Assembly (NCBI GenBank): GCA_945948535.1
Contig: CAMFBN010000003.1
Location: 1-64,000 of the forward strand
DNA length: 64,000 bases
Direction: 5' to 3'
Source of the DNA: an uncultured Clostridia bacterium
GTDB taxonomy: Bacteria > Bacillota > Clostridia > Oscillospirales > Oscillospiraceae
A program made the translations under genes and the position numbers. The notes under the pieces are model-generated. The model worked only from the letters and a program-made list of their open reading frames with translations. It was not told the origin of the DNA and did not search any database. Shown piece by piece: positions 19,701 through 30,867 of this stretch. The number at the start of each line of letters is the position of its first letter. The first letter of the stretch is position 1.

Positions 19701-20516
19701 TTATGCATTGACCCATGGTTCAAAAACCTGCACCACCTGGGCAGCAACCTCTGCACCCTTGCGCAGGCAGGCTTCCACCGGCCATCCCTGTAGAATTCCA
19801 TACAGGAACCCGGCAATGAAGCTGTCTCCAGCGCCCACCGTATTGACCACGGTCGGTGCCGGGAAGATACCGAAGGAGGTGAAAGCCGTCCCGTCATAGG
19901 CAAGGCTTCCCTTGTCCCCGAAGGTTGCCACCGCAATCTTCATGCCCCGGTTCACCTTGTCCTTCAGAAAGTCCTCGATGAAAGCGTCCCGCTCCTTGTG
20001 GTAGGAATAGAAGCCGTAATCCACATAGGGAAGGGTGCTTTCCACCAGGGGATGATCCAGACGGTCCGCGTAGTCAAAGCTGATGGCCTTGCAGCCGGCG
20101 GCCTTGATGGCAGGCAGCACCTTGTCCGCCATGCCCCACAGGGCGGTGTGAACCAGATCGTGCCCGGCGGCGAAGGCCACATCCTCGTCATCAAAGACGA
20201 TGTTTTCCAGAACGCCTTCGATGTACTCGCCGTGAACCCGATCCGTGCCGTTCATATCCATATAGGTAACGGCAGTCTGACCATCGCCGATTTTCAGATG
20301 GCTGACATCCAGCCCTTCCTTTGTCAGGGTATCCAGCATCCATTTTCCGTCGGCGTCGGAGCCGGTGGTACTGATAATGGCGGTGGGGATTCCCAGCTTT
20401 TGCAGGTTCACGCCTGTATCCACACAGTTACCGGTGGGATAGCGGCGGTTGACCTCCTCTCCATTGATGCGCACATAGACATCAATGCAGTTATCTCCAA
20501 TCATTGCGGCTTTCAT
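19701..20516 (-). CDS. frlD: PfkB-family kinase, second fructoselysine 6-kinase-like
   Basis: AAMIGDNCIDVYVRINGEEVNRRYPTGNCVDTGVNLQKLG, NTVGAGDSFIAGFLYGI. Confidence 0.85.
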   Translation of the reverse strand: MKAAMIGDNCIDVYVRINGEEVNRRYPTGNCVDTGVNLQKLGIPTAIISTTGSDADGKWMLDTLTKEGLDVSHLKIGDGQTAVTYMDMNGTDRVHGEYIEGVLENIVFDDEDVAFAAGHDLVHTALWGMADKVLPAIKAAGCKAISFDYADRLDHPLVESTLPYVDYGFYSYHKERDAFIEDFLKDKVNRGMKIAVATFGDKGSLAYDGTAFTSFGIFPAPTVVNTVGAGDSFIAGFLYGILQGWPVEACLRKGAEVAAQVVQVFEPWVNA

Positions 20517-20781
20517 TTTTTTCATCTCCGTTTTCTTGATTTGCCGTGGAAGCGACTGTTTTCGCGCCCCAGGCTTTAAGACAAGTATACGGATTTTTAA
20601 TACCAATTTCAATTTGCAATTACGACAAAATGATTATAAAATTTTTATCCAAAAAAAGAAGTCTGTGATACTAACCGACCGAATATATACAGGCTAAAAT
20701 TGGACAGCTAACTTTATAACTTCTAATATTCCAAATTTCTTTTCAATAATATTACCAAATGAACTTTATACTGTTTGAGTG

Positions 20782-20808
20782 GTATATACTAAGAAACAAA
20801 GGTATACC
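20782..20808. promoter_or_regulatory. Candidate GntR/HutC operator
   Basis: GTATATAC (matches GTnTAnAC) then GGTATACC 13 bp downstream, in the divergent intergenic region. Confidence 0.45.
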
Positions 20809-21127
20809 AATTTTCAAAAGGTGCCATTTTCGCTGATTCACGCTCTGGGTTGTTTCCCTATTTCCGAATAGACCAATTTCATATTCTGTCCAAAACCCGC
20901 CCAGCGGCATTGGCGCAGTATACGAATTTAGCCTCAGGCTCTTGCGCGGGGATTCCCAGCGTGTTATAGTGCATTCGATCCCCGGTGCCGGTGTGCAACG
21001 GCATCCCGGATTTCGGTATTCTTCTGCCACTTCCGACAGAACAAGGCACTGTGCAGCTGCCAGCAACTGCACAGTGCCCTACTATCCCGCCGCCATACGG
21101 CGCATACTGTTAGGAGTGAACTGTAAT

Positions 21128-22681
21128 ATGTCAAAATACGCAGATCTTGTGCTGCAGTCCAACTGCGTTTTTACCGCCGCCGGAGAAGAGCCCTTCGCCG
21201 GCTTTGTAGCTGTGGCGGGCAGCAAAATCCTCTGTGTCGGCCACGGTGCGCCGGACGGCGCAATCCTAGGGCCAAATACGAAGGTTCTGCCTCTGGGGGA
21301 TAGAACCATTTCCCCCGGTTTCTCGGATGTGCACTGCTTCTTTACCGGCTATTCCGTGGGCTTTGTGGGCGTGGATCTCAGCGCCTGCAGAACGGAGGAG
21401 GAGCTGGTGGCTGCAGCCAAAGCCTATGCCGACACCCTTCCCGCGGAAAAAAGCGTACTGTGCCATGGCTGGAACGCCCAGGAGGTTCCCGTAAACGGAA
21501 CCGCGGCGCTGGACGCGGCCTTCGGCAGCCGCCCGGCCATTCTGTTCGCCCAGGGCTGTGAGACCTGCTGGATGAATCAGGCGGCTATGGAGCATTACCG
21601 TTTCACCCCGGATACCTGCTATCCCGAAGCATACGTCCGTCTGCTGCCGGACATTCTGGGGGACCGGGACTTCATTATTCCGGAATTCAAAAAGTATATG
21701 AAGATGATGAACGGCCGGGGCGTCACTTCTGTCAAGGAGATGGGCTTTGACCAGTTCTATGGCTTTACGGATATCCTCGCGGAGCTGGAGCAGGCCGGGG
21801 AACTGACCCTGCGCGTCAATTTCATGAGCCAGCCTGTGGCCGCGGACGCAAATCTGGAATACGGCAGAGCCATGCGGGAGAAGTTCACCGGCGAATTTGT
21901 CCGGTTCTCCGGCTACAATCAGATGACCGACGGCTCCATCAGCCAGCTCTGCGGCGATCTGAAGAAGCCCTACAACTGTGCCGATACCTGCTGTGCCCAG
22001 AACATCGACTGGGAGAAGCTGGGCCGGGAGGCCCGGGCCGTGGACGCGGAGGGCTTCCGTTTCTCCCTGCACGCCCAGGGCGACGCCGCCATCGGCAAGG
22101 TTCTGGACATCTATGAAACCTGCCGGCGGGATGAAACGGGCCGGATGGTCAACCGCCATTCCATCACCGATCTGGAGTTCTCCGATCCTGCTGATCTGGA
22201 ACGCATGGGCGCCATGGGCGTCATTGCGGAAATCTATCCCCAGATTCAGTCCATCGCGGACCGGGAAGGCAAGCTCGCCATGATCGCCGAGAAGATCGGC
22301 ATGGACCGGGGCCGTTACTACTGGAACCGCCGGAAGATGGCCGATTCCGGTGTGCTGCTCAGCTGCGGCACCGATCTGCCCCTGCTCATCGACAACATTC
22401 CCGAGTCGGTCTATCACGCGGTGGGCGGTTACTTCCCCGAGGGCGGCGAGCCCTTTAACAAGCAGAATATGCTGACCGTTACCGAGCTTCTGACTGCCTG
22501 GACCAGAGGCGGCGCCTACAATCTGTACTGCGAAGACGCTCTGGGCACGCTGGAAGCCGGCAAGAAGGCGGATATCGCCGTTCTGTCCGGCAATCTGTTC
22601 ACCACCCCGGTGGAGGATGCCCGGAGCCTGAAGGTGGATCTGACGCTGATGAACGGAAGCATTGTTCATAACGCGCTGTAA
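21128..22681 (+). CDS. YtcJ-like amidohydrolase
   Basis: PGFSDVHCFFTGYSVGF, FRFSLHAQGDAAIGKVLDIYE, LLSCGTDLPLL, GTLEAGKKADIAVL. Confidence 0.85.
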   Translation: MSKYADLVLQSNCVFTAAGEEPFAGFVAVAGSKILCVGHGAPDGAILGPNTKVLPLGDRTISPGFSDVHCFFTGYSVGFVGVDLSACRTEEELVAAAKAYADTLPAEKSVLCHGWNAQEVPVNGTAALDAAFGSRPAILFAQGCETCWMNQAAMEHYRFTPDTCYPEAYVRLLPDILGDRDFIIPEFKKYMKMMNGRGVTSVKEMGFDQFYGFTDILAELEQAGELTLRVNFMSQPVAADANLEYGRAMREKFTGEFVRFSGYNQMTDGSISQLCGDLKKPYNCADTCCAQNIDWEKLGREARAVDAEGFRFSLHAQGDAAIGKVLDIYETCRRDETGRMVNRHSITDLEFSDPADLERMGAMGVIAEIYPQIQSIADREGKLAMIAEKIGMDRGRYYWNRRKMADSGVLLSCGTDLPLLIDNIPESVYHAVGGYFPEGGEPFNKQNMLTVTELLTAWTRGGAYNLYCEDALGTLEAGKKADIAVLSGNLFTTPVEDARSLKVDLTLMNGSIVHNAL

Positions 22682-22700
22682 CCGGACAGGAGGAATTACT

Positions 22701-23555
22701 ATGTCTCGTATCACCATGCAGGATGTGGCTGTCATGAGCGTTCAGTATGTACAGTACAGCTTTGCCTACTATCTGGACTCCATGAAGAGATGCGGCCTGT
22801 CGAAAATTGATATGTGGGGTGGAGCGCCTCACTACTGCCGTCTGGATTATAACAGCTCCCGGGAGGCAGGGCAAAAAATCGCCCAGCTGCGCAGGGCGAT
22901 GGACGATCTGGGAATGCAGGTGGTAATCTACACCCCGGAAACTCTGGGTTACCCTTTCAGCTACAGCACGCCGGATTTTGCTCTGCGAAGCCGGACGCTG
23001 GATTATATGAAGGCAGCCATGGAGGATGCGCTGCAGTTCGGTACGAACCGGGTGTTTATGAATACCGGTTGTCACAGCCGGGATCTGAACCGGGAGGAAG
23101 GCTTCCTGCGGACTGCCGACAGCTACCGCGCACTGTGCGACACAGCCGAACGGATGGGAGTAGACCTGATTCTGGAACAGCTTCAGCCATATGAGAGTAA
23201 TCTCTGCACAACCTTACCGGATATTTCAAGAATGTTGTCCCTTGTAGACTCTCCCAACCTTAAGGTCTGTGTGGATCTGGTGGCTATGGAAGTAGCGGGG
23301 GAAAATCTGGAAGCTTACTGTGATACCTTCGGCGATAAGCTGGCGTGGGTTCACTACTCCGACAGCCATCATCTGATCCTCGGCGACGGAGACTTCGGCC
23401 GGGAGCGGTTGGAAGGGTATGTCCGTACGCTGGAACGGCACGATTATCAGGGATGTTTGGATCTGGAAATCAATGATTCCATTTACTGGGAAAACCCCCA
23501 TACCTCCATCACCCGTTCCTGTGAGTATCTGCAAACCATTCTCCCAGAGGACTAA
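22701..23555 (+). CDS. Sugar-phosphate isomerase/epimerase, second FrlC-like
   Basis: KIDMWGGAPHYC, DLILEQLQPYESNLCTTL, KLAWVHYSDSHHLILGDGDFG. Confidence 0.8.
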   Translation: MSRITMQDVAVMSVQYVQYSFAYYLDSMKRCGLSKIDMWGGAPHYCRLDYNSSREAGQKIAQLRRAMDDLGMQVVIYTPETLGYPFSYSTPDFALRSRTLDYMKAAMEDALQFGTNRVFMNTGCHSRDLNREEGFLRTADSYRALCDTAERMGVDLILEQLQPYESNLCTTLPDISRMLSLVDSPNLKVCVDLVAMEVAGENLEAYCDTFGDKLAWVHYSDSHHLILGDGDFGRERLEGYVRTLERHDYQGCLDLEINDSIYWENPHTSITRSCEYLQTILPED

Positions 23556-23742
23556 GAATATAGGGAACCTCATACAATAAGCTGACTAAAATCCTTAATT
23601 CTTACAGGTCTAAATTGCGTCAGAAAGTGTTATCTTCCTTGCTGTGCGTCAACCCAAAACCGTCATCTGCCTTTTCTGGCGCAATTTTTCCTCGGAAAAC
23701 AGTTAAAACTTTCAAACAGGTTTTTGTATCAGTCATCAAAAT

Positions 23743-23788
23743 AGCTGTCATTGCAATCTGTAGATCAGTTTGCAATGACAGCTTTTTG
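23743..23788. terminator. Bidirectional terminator between convergent genes
   Basis: AGCTGTCATTGCAA...TTGCAATGACAGCTtttt, 14-bp perfect stem. Confidence 0.9.
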
Positions 23789-23790
23789 TA

Positions 23791-25182
23791 TTACCTGCAC
23801 AGAGCTGCGATGGCGGCTGCGTAGATTTCAGCAGTTTTCAGGAGCTGGCTGATCCGGGCCCGTTCATTTGGACCATGGAGGTGGGAATCGAAGCCATGTT
23901 CCCCGGCTCCGAAGGCCACCCCTCCGGGGACATTGTGAACATAGGTGCCGCCGCCCATGGCTTCGCAATAGCCGTGGTTTCCGCTAAAGGTTTCATAGCA
24001 GGAAATCAGTGTCCTGATAAAATCTGAGTCTCCATCTACCACATGAGCCGGGTGGAAAGTTCCCTGACAGTCCCATCCCAAGGTGGCAAATTGCGTATGG
24101 ACTGCCTGTTTGGTATTTTCTTCCGTGGCAGCCAGGCTGAGTCTGGCATCAAGCTGTGCTTCAAATCCCTGATTGTCTATATGGAGTAAGGATAGGGTTA
24201 CTGTGGTCTTTCCCGCAGCAGCGTCTTCCATGGCAATCCCCAAAGCCTGGCCATGGTGATCACCATGGGGAAATAGCTGATGCAGACAAGCAATGGTCTC
24301 CTTTTCCGCACCCTCTGGCAAGGGTAGCATGGATAGCAGCTCCAGCATAGCGGTGATGGCGTTATTTCCCTCGTTAGGAGTGGAAGCATGGGCAGCCTTA
24401 CCCGTTGCAGATACTTTCCAGGAATTGTCCGTTTGGACGCATTCAAAGCTGACCCCGGTCTTTTCACGTACGGTCTCTATCGTCTTGGCAAGGGTCTCCC
24501 CATCACCGGGAATGCCTTCGGCAGAGCAATTGGCCGGAGCTACATTTCTCCGAATGCCGCCGTCAATGGAGATACCGTTGGCTGTTGCCGCCCACTTTTG
24601 GGAGAATTTAGGAGCATAGCATGCTTTTTCCACATTGGTCACGGGGAAAACCGCATCCGGAGAAAGTGCATAGGGAGCATAAGGATGGGAGGCATAATAG
24701 TAGGCTATGTCCCGGGAACCGGTTTCCTCATCCGTACCCATAATCAGCTTTACATTTTTGGAGAGTGGCACCCCCAGCTCCCGGATGCACCGCATGGCAA
24801 GCAGAACTGCTACCAGAGGTCCTTTGTCATCATCCACGCCTCTGCCAAAGATCAGATCCCCCTGGCGAATCAGCCTGTAGGGAGGAGTATCCCATCCTGC
24901 GCCTGCTCCAACAACATCCAAGTGAGCCAAAATATGGAGTCCATCCGGGCAATTGCTCAGATCTGCCGTGCCCACATAACCATCTATGTTTTCAGCACGA
25001 AAGCCCCAGGCTCTTGCCAGGGCTAGAGCTTCTTCCAGTGCCTTCGCAAGGCCTTCCCCGAAGGGCATACCCGGCTTTGCTTCGCCTAGGGTAGACTCTG
25101 CGGCAATCAGGGGTGCCAGAGCGGTTACCAGTTCATCTTCCTTGCCTTGCATCCAGTTACGAATTTGATTTTCTAGGCTCAT
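23791..25182 (-). CDS. M20-family dipeptidase (PepV/Sapep-like)
   Basis: LHILAHLDVVGAGAGWDTPPY, FGRGVDDDKGPLVAVLLAM, GTDEETGSRD. Confidence 0.9.
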   Translation of the reverse strand: MSLENQIRNWMQGKEDELVTALAPLIAAESTLGEAKPGMPFGEGLAKALEEALALARAWGFRAENIDGYVGTADLSNCPDGLHILAHLDVVGAGAGWDTPPYRLIRQGDLIFGRGVDDDKGPLVAVLLAMRCIRELGVPLSKNVKLIMGTDEETGSRDIAYYYASHPYAPYALSPDAVFPVTNVEKACYAPKFSQKWAATANGISIDGGIRRNVAPANCSAEGIPGDGETLAKTIETVREKTGVSFECVQTDNSWKVSATGKAAHASTPNEGNNAITAMLELLSMLPLPEGAEKETIACLHQLFPHGDHHGQALGIAMEDAAAGKTTVTLSLLHIDNQGFEAQLDARLSLAATEENTKQAVHTQFATLGWDCQGTFHPAHVVDGDSDFIRTLISCYETFSGNHGYCEAMGGGTYVHNVPGGVAFGAGEHGFDSHLHGPNERARISQLLKTAEIYAAAIAALCR

Positions 25183-25190
25183 ATTTTCTC

Positions 25191-26108
25191 CTACTTCTGC
25201 ACCCAGGAGGCAAATTCCTCTTCCGTGGCCAGTACGGAATGGGAGGCAGTTAGGTTGTGGTAGCTGCCTTTGGAATAGTCGATGCCAGAGGTGGCATAGC
25301 CGATGACCACACGTTTTTTCTCCACATCCGGGTCAGGATGGGGAATGGCAGAGAGCAAGCTGATGGTATAGGGGTGAATGGGATTGTCAAAAATCTCGTC
25401 CGTTGTACCGGTTTCCACAAGATGCCCCAAATGCAATACGCCAATCCGATCGGAAATGTATTTCACCATGGAAAGGTCGTGGGCAATGAAGAGATAGGCA
25501 GTACCCAGCTCCTCCTGCAAACCCTTCATAAGATTAACCACCTGAGCCTGAATGGACACATCCAGCGCGGAAATGGGCTCGTCCGCAATGACCAGCTTAG
25601 GTTCCATGATCAGGGCTCGGGCAATACCGATACGCTGACGCTGCCCACCGGAAAATTGATGGGGATATCGGTTCGCATGCTCACGGGCAAGACCGATTTT
25701 CTCCATGATCCGGTAAATCTTATCCTGTCTCTCCTGAGGTGTGCTATAAAGATTATGCACATCCAGTCCCTGACCAATGATGTCTGATACCTTCTTCCGG
25801 GGATTTAGGCAGGCCATGGGATCCTGGAAAATCATCTGCATCTTGGTTCGGAGTAGTTTCCGTTCCCTCTCTGACATGGAGCCGGAAATCACCTGCCCGT
25901 CGAAGGTTACTGTTCCATCGGTAGGATCGTAAAGCCGGATGATAGCTCTGCCGATGGTAGACTTTCCGGAGCCGGATTCTCCCACTAGGCCGTAGGTTTC
26001 GCCAGCGTCAATGTAAAAGGACACACCATCTACAGCCTTTACAGTGTAGCTTTTACTCACCGGAAAATATTGCTTTAGGTTATTCACTTCCAAAAGATGT
26101 TCAGCCAT
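25191..26108 (-). CDS. oppF: Oligopeptide ABC transporter ATP-binding protein
   Basis: [44 protein letters not shown]. Confidence 0.9.
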   Translation of the reverse strand: MAEHLLEVNNLKQYFPVSKSYTVKAVDGVSFYIDAGETYGLVGESGSGKSTIGRAIIRLYDPTDGTVTFDGQVISGSMSERERKLLRTKMQMIFQDPMACLNPRKKVSDIIGQGLDVHNLYSTPQERQDKIYRIMEKIGLAREHANRYPHQFSGGQRQRIGIARALIMEPKLVIADEPISALDVSIQAQVVNLMKGLQEELGTAYLFIAHDLSMVKYISDRIGVLHLGHLVETGTTDEIFDNPIHPYTISLLSAIPHPDPDVEKKRVVIGYATSGIDYSKGSYHNLTASHSVLATEEEFASWVQK

Positions 26109-27165
26109 GGCTAATCTCCTTTCTGCCAATTCTGGCTTTGATTGCCTGAGGCGGTTCCACATGGGGTGCTCTGGAATCCAATAGCCAGGTTGCAGCCGAG
26201 TGGGTTTCACTGATTTGGAAGATAGGCGGTTCTTCTACGAAATCCGCTTCCAGGGCGTAGGCATTACGCACAGCGAAGGGGTCACCATGAGGAAGATTCA
26301 GCATATTGGGAGGAGTTCCGGGGATGGTATACAGACGCTGTGAAGAATCTGCATGGATATCTGGCATGCTGGCCATCAGACCCCAGGTGTAGGGGTGCCT
26401 AGGATCGTAGAATATGTCCTGCACCGTTCCCTTTTCCACAATCCGTCCGGCGTACATGACGGCCACATAATCCGCCACCTTGGCAACAACACCCAAATCA
26501 TGGGTAATGAACACCACGGAAATACCTGTTTTCTTCTGGATATCCTGAATCAACTCCAGGATTTTGGCCTGGATGGTCACATCCAATGCAGTAGTGGGCT
26601 CGTCGCAGATCAGGATATCCGGGTTGCAGGATATGGCAATGGCAATCACAACGCGTTGACGCATACCGCCGGAAAGCTGATGGGGATAGTTTTTCATCCG
26701 TTTTTGGGCATCGGTGATGCCGACCATTTTCAAAAGCGCAATGGCACGCTGATGTGCCTGGGCTTTTGTCAGCTTCAGGTGGTAAATCATTCCCTCCATA
26801 AGCTGCATTCCGATGGTCATGGTGGGATCCAGAGAGGTCATGGGGTCCTGGAATACCATGGCGATATGGGTTCCGTTGATCTTCCGGCGCATTTCCCGAC
26901 GGGAAAGCTTGCTTAAGTCAGTGGTATCCGTATCGTCTTCGGCACTGTGATAGAGAATGGAACCGGAGTCAATTCTCTGATTATTGCTCAAAATGCCCAT
27001 AACGGTTTTTACAGTGACGGATTTGCCTGAGCCGGATTCTCCCACGATGGCAAGGGTCTCCCCCCGATACAAATCCAAATCCACATGACGTACTGCCCGG
27101 AGCGGGCCTGCGCTGGTTTGGAAGCTGACACACAAATCCCGAATGGTCAAGGCTTTCTGTTTCAT
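26101..27165 (-). CDS. oppD: Oligopeptide ABC transporter ATP-binding protein
   Basis: [55 protein letters not shown]. Confidence 0.9.
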   Translation of the reverse strand: MKQKALTIRDLCVSFQTSAGPLRAVRHVDLDLYRGETLAIVGESGSGKSVTVKTVMGILSNNQRIDSGSILYHSAEDDTDTTDLSKLSRREMRRKINGTHIAMVFQDPMTSLDPTMTIGMQLMEGMIYHLKLTKAQAHQRAIALLKMVGITDAQKRMKNYPHQLSGGMRQRVVIAIAISCNPDILICDEPTTALDVTIQAKILELIQDIQKKTGISVVFITHDLGVVAKVADYVAVMYAGRIVEKGTVQDIFYDPRHPYTWGLMASMPDIHADSSQRLYTIPGTPPNMLNLPHGDPFAVRNAYALEADFVEEPPIFQISETHSAATWLLDSRAPHVEPPQAIKARIGRKEISHG

Positions 27166-27168
27166 GGC

Positions 27169-28179
27169 TCACATCTCCTTCATCTTGGGATCAAAGGCAT
27201 CCCGCAGGCCATCGGCCATCAGATTAAAGCTCAGCATCAACATGGCCAGCACCACCACAGGGAACAGCACCAAGAATGGGTACATGGTCAGGGACTTGTA
27301 GCCGTCGCTGATCAACGAACCCAGACTGGCCAGAGGGGCCGGAATACCCAAACCAATAAAGGCAAGGAATGCCTCTGTAAAGATGGCATTGGGGATGGTC
27401 ATCATACACATGACGATGATCTGGCCGAACACATTGGGCAGAATCTCCTTGAAGATGATGGAAAAGGTGCTCTCACCCAGCGTTTTGGAGGCCAGCACGA
27501 ATTCCTGCTCCTTCAGACGAAGCATCTGGGCACGGCTCACACGGCACATACCAATCCACTCCGTAATCATCAGAGCAATGGTAATACTGGTCAGACCGGG
27601 CTTCATCACAACAATCAGCAGGGTAACGATCACAGTAGTGGGAATGGTGGAGAGAATTTCCGAAATCCGCTGGATAAGAAAATCAATTTTTCCGCCGAAA
27701 TAGCCCGAAATCAGTCCCAGGGACATACCCACAATGGTGTCAATCAAAATGGCAAGCAGGGCAACATATAAAGAGATCCGGGCACCTGTCCAGGTTCGGG
27801 CAAACATATCTCTGCCCAGGGTGTCTGTACCAAAGATGTGCGTCACATCCTGTATTCCTTTTTCTTCATACACATTGTAGCCTTCGTATTTGCCATTAAA
27901 AATGGGTGCATTGTCCCATCCGGCAATGTGGGGTGGCAGGTTCCGTTGGGTCATTTCCTGAGTGCGGTAGTCATAGCCGCTGATGCTTGGACCCAGGATA
28001 GCCAGAGCAATAATCATGACAATCATTACCAGGCCGAATACAGCACCCTTGTTTTTACAGAATCGCGCCACTGCATCCTTCCAAAAGCTTCGGGCATCAT
28101 ATACCTGATCTGTTCCTAAGTCGTGTTCTTTGGCCCATACAAAATGGGCATCGGTCAGTACCGTTTTTCCCTGACTCAT
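27169..28179 (-). CDS. oppC: Oligopeptide ABC transporter permease
   Basis: HIFGTDTLGRDMFARTWTGARISL; OppC-like N-terminus. Confidence 0.9.
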   Translation of the reverse strand: MSQGKTVLTDAHFVWAKEHDLGTDQVYDARSFWKDAVARFCKNKGAVFGLVMIVMIIALAILGPSISGYDYRTQEMTQRNLPPHIAGWDNAPIFNGKYEGYNVYEEKGIQDVTHIFGTDTLGRDMFARTWTGARISLYVALLAILIDTIVGMSLGLISGYFGGKIDFLIQRISEILSTIPTTVIVTLLIVVMKPGLTSITIALMITEWIGMCRVSRAQMLRLKEQEFVLASKTLGESTFSIIFKEILPNVFGQIIVMCMMTIPNAIFTEAFLAFIGLGIPAPLASLGSLISDGYKSLTMYPFLVLFPVVVLAMLMLSFNLMADGLRDAFDPKMKEM

Positions 28180-29117
28180 ACCTTCCGTTCCTCCTTTGCC
28201 AGCCGAATTCTGGGGTCAATGACACCATACAGGATATCTACTACAAGCATCATCAGAATAAAGGCAATGCTGTAAAAGAAAATTACTGCCAACACCACAT
28301 TGTAATCGTTAAACTGGATGGCAGTGACCAGCAGACTGCCCAAACCAGGAATCGCAAAAATTTGTTCCACCACCAGAGAACCGGTCATTAACTCCATGGT
28401 CAGAGGTGCCAGCACCGTGATAATGGGAATCAGGGTGTTGCGCAGAGCATGAACTCCAATGAGCCGACGAGTGGGGATGCCCTTGGCATCGGCTAATGTC
28501 ATGTAATCACTTCCCAACACTTCTACCATTTCCGTTCTCGCAAATCGAGCCACCGTGGCCATGGAGAACATACACATGGAGATGGTGGGCATGATAGTGG
28601 ACAGGAAGGGATGCGAGGTGGTATACAACAGTGGCAACCATTCCATTTTGAAACCGATGAAATAGCTCATGGCCAGAGCAAACACATAGGAGGGGAAGGA
28701 CACGCCGATGACGGAAACGAAGGTGGCGAAACTATCCGCGAAGCTATTGCGCTTAATGGCAGCCACGATTCCCAGAAAAATTCCAATGATTGTTCCTAGT
28801 ATCACGGCCTGTCCGCCAATTTGCAGAGAAACTGGCACACGAACCTTCAGGAGTTCCGAGATGGGCATGTTCTTCTGAATAACATAGGATACGCCGAAGT
28901 CACCACGGAGCATAGACTTTACATAGTTGAAATACTGGATATACAAGGGTTTGTCCAGACCGTATTTTGCCTCTAGGGCAGCACGCTGAACCTGAGTGAT
29001 TTTTTCGTCGTTAAAGGGGCTGCCAGGCATAGCCTGGAGCATGATAAATAGCAGAGTCAATATAAGAAAAGTGGTGACAACCGCCAAAAGAATACGCTTC
29101 GCGGTATATTTCAGCAC
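28176..29117 (-). CDS. oppB: Oligopeptide ABC transporter permease
   Basis: Start MLKYTAKRILLAVVTTFLILTLLFIML; ...MPGSPFNDEKI. Confidence 0.9.
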   Translation of the reverse strand: MLKYTAKRILLAVVTTFLILTLLFIMLQAMPGSPFNDEKITQVQRAALEAKYGLDKPLYIQYFNYVKSMLRGDFGVSYVIQKNMPISELLKVRVPVSLQIGGQAVILGTIIGIFLGIVAAIKRNSFADSFATFVSVIGVSFPSYVFALAMSYFIGFKMEWLPLLYTTSHPFLSTIMPTISMCMFSMATVARFARTEMVEVLGSDYMTLADAKGIPTRRLIGVHALRNTLIPIITVLAPLTMELMTGSLVVEQIFAIPGLGSLLVTAIQFNDYNVVLAVIFFYSIAFILMMLVVDILYGVIDPRIRLAKEERKV

Positions 29118-29202
29118 GTTAACATCCTCCCTATTGGAATAATGATACTGCCGGGAAGCCGCCTCCTACACAGAATTGGCTGCCCAGCAGTTTCTTTGAT
29201 AT

Positions 29203-30867
29203 TTACTTTACGATATCAACGGATTTGTAGATGGTACCAACACCAACGGGGAAGAAGGAAATGCCGGTAATACCGGGACGAACCATGGCAGCTGTACCCT
29301 TCTGATAGACAGGCAGGATAACGGCATTGTCCATCACCAGCTTTTCGGCCTGCTTCAGAGCCTCCCAACGTGCGGCTGGATCATTGGCCAGCTCTCCATT
29401 GGCATCAGCGATGAGCTGATCGTACTCCGCATTGCTCCATTCGCCATAATTATAGGTGGAACCAGTAGTCCACATATCCAGATAGGTCATTGGATCAGCG
29501 TAGTCAGGGCCCCAACGGGTCAGACCCATCTCATAATTGCGCTTCTGCATCAGGTCAGTACGGCTCTTCTTGGGCTGTGCCTTCAGATCCAGATGGACAC
29601 CTGGCAGAGTGTTTTCGATCTCACTTTGCAGGAACTGCGCAATAGTGGGAGTAGCATCAGAATCATCGTAAATTAATTCAATGGTGACTTCGTCAACACC
29701 CAGTTCAGCTTTAGCCTTTTCCCAGTATTCCTGAGCCTTTGCTTTGTCAGTCTTCAGGTAGGTATCGGTGGTCTCACGGAAATCCTTACCATCAGGTCCG
29801 ATTGCTAGTTTGTTGGGGATGGCAAAGTTTGCGGGGATGGAGCCATCCTTTAGCAGCTCATTGCAGATGATTTCCTTATCATAGCTCAGAGCGATGGCCA
29901 TACGCAGGTTCAGATTTTCTAAGCCTGTAGACAACTCAGTACTGCTGGGATTCAGATTGGGGGACAGGTACCACAGGTAGCCTTCCTCAATCCGAGTGAA
30001 TCCTTCGTAATTCTGATAACGGGCTACCTGATCACCGGACAAACGTACATAGTCCAAATCACCGTTCTCATAAGCCAGCATGGTCTGCTGAGAGTCCTTA
30101 ATGATCTGGAAATTGATTTCATCCAGATACACATGTTCAGCATCGTAATAGGAATCATTCTTCTTCAACTGGTAGGTATTGCCGCCAACTTCCCAAGCGG
30201 ACATATAGAATGGACCGCAGCACAGCAGATTGTCTGCGCCCAATGCGTACTGGCTGCCTTTTTCAGTAGCATAGGCCTCGTTGATGGGGCAGAAGCTGGG
30301 GAAGGTCATCAGGTTGAGGAAATAGGTCACGGGATGGTCAATTTCCACCTTCAGGGTTTTGCTGTCCACAGCGTAAACGCCCAGCTCTTCAGGAGCCATT
30401 TCACCGCAGATAATGGGGGTGGCGTTCTTTACGGCTGCCACTTCCATCATGAAGCTGTACTCGGAAGCGTTCACGGGATCAACCAGACGTCTCCAGGCAA
30501 ACACAAAGTCATCTGCTGTGACGGGGGTGCCGTTCATCCAGTTCGCATTCTGGCGGATATGGAAAATGTATTCGGTGCCAGATTCGTTTACCTCGTAGCT
30601 TTCAGCCAGAGCATTGACGGGAGTGCCGTCAGGACCGGTATAGAACAGCGGCTCAATAATGGCTGAAATAACTTCCAGGCAATCAGCCTCGGTGGCAATG
30701 GTGGAGTCCATGTCGAACAACTCATTGGAGCGGCCTACATTCAGAATCTTTCGACCATCGTCTGATACGGTCTGATTCGCAACCGGGTCCGGACTGCTAC
30801 TTCCGCAGGCGGACAGAACAGTCACAACTATTGCCAAGGCAAGCAGGATAGATATCAATTTCTTCAT
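29203..30867 (-). CDS. oppA: Peptide ABC transporter substrate-binding lipoprotein
   Basis: Lipobox VLSACGSSS; ...WMNGTPVTADDFVFAWRRLVDPVNASEYSFM. Confidence 0.95.
   Translation of the reverse strand: MKKLISILLALAIVVTVLSACGSSSPDPVANQTVSDDGRKILNVGRSNELFDMDSTIATEADCLEVISAIIEPLFYTGPDGTPVNALAESYEVNESGTEYIFHIRQNANWMNGTPVTADDFVFAWRRLVDPVNASEYSFMMEVAAVKNATPIICGEMAPEELGVYAVDSKTLKVEIDHPVTYFLNLMTFPSFCPINEAYATEKGSQYALGADNLLCCGPFYMSAWEVGGNTYQLKKNDSYYDAEHVYLDEINFQIIKDSQQTMLAYENGDLDYVRLSGDQVARYQNYEGFTRIEEGYLWYLSPNLNPSSTELSTGLENLNLRMAIALSYDKEIICNELLKDGSIPANFAIPNKLAIGPDGKDFRETTDTYLKTDKAKAQEYWEKAKAELGVDEVTIELIYDDSDATPTIAQFLQSEIENTLPGVHLDLKAQPKKSRTDLMQKRNYEMGLTRWGPDYADPMTYLDMWTTGSTYNYGEWSNAEYDQLIADANGELANDPAARWEALKQAEKLVMDNAVILPVYQKGTAAMVRPGITGISFFPVGVGTIYKSVDIVK

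Noticed and set aside
21266-22735. 489-aa minus-strand ORF
   Set aside because: Mirror frame of the YtcJ-like amidohydrolase.
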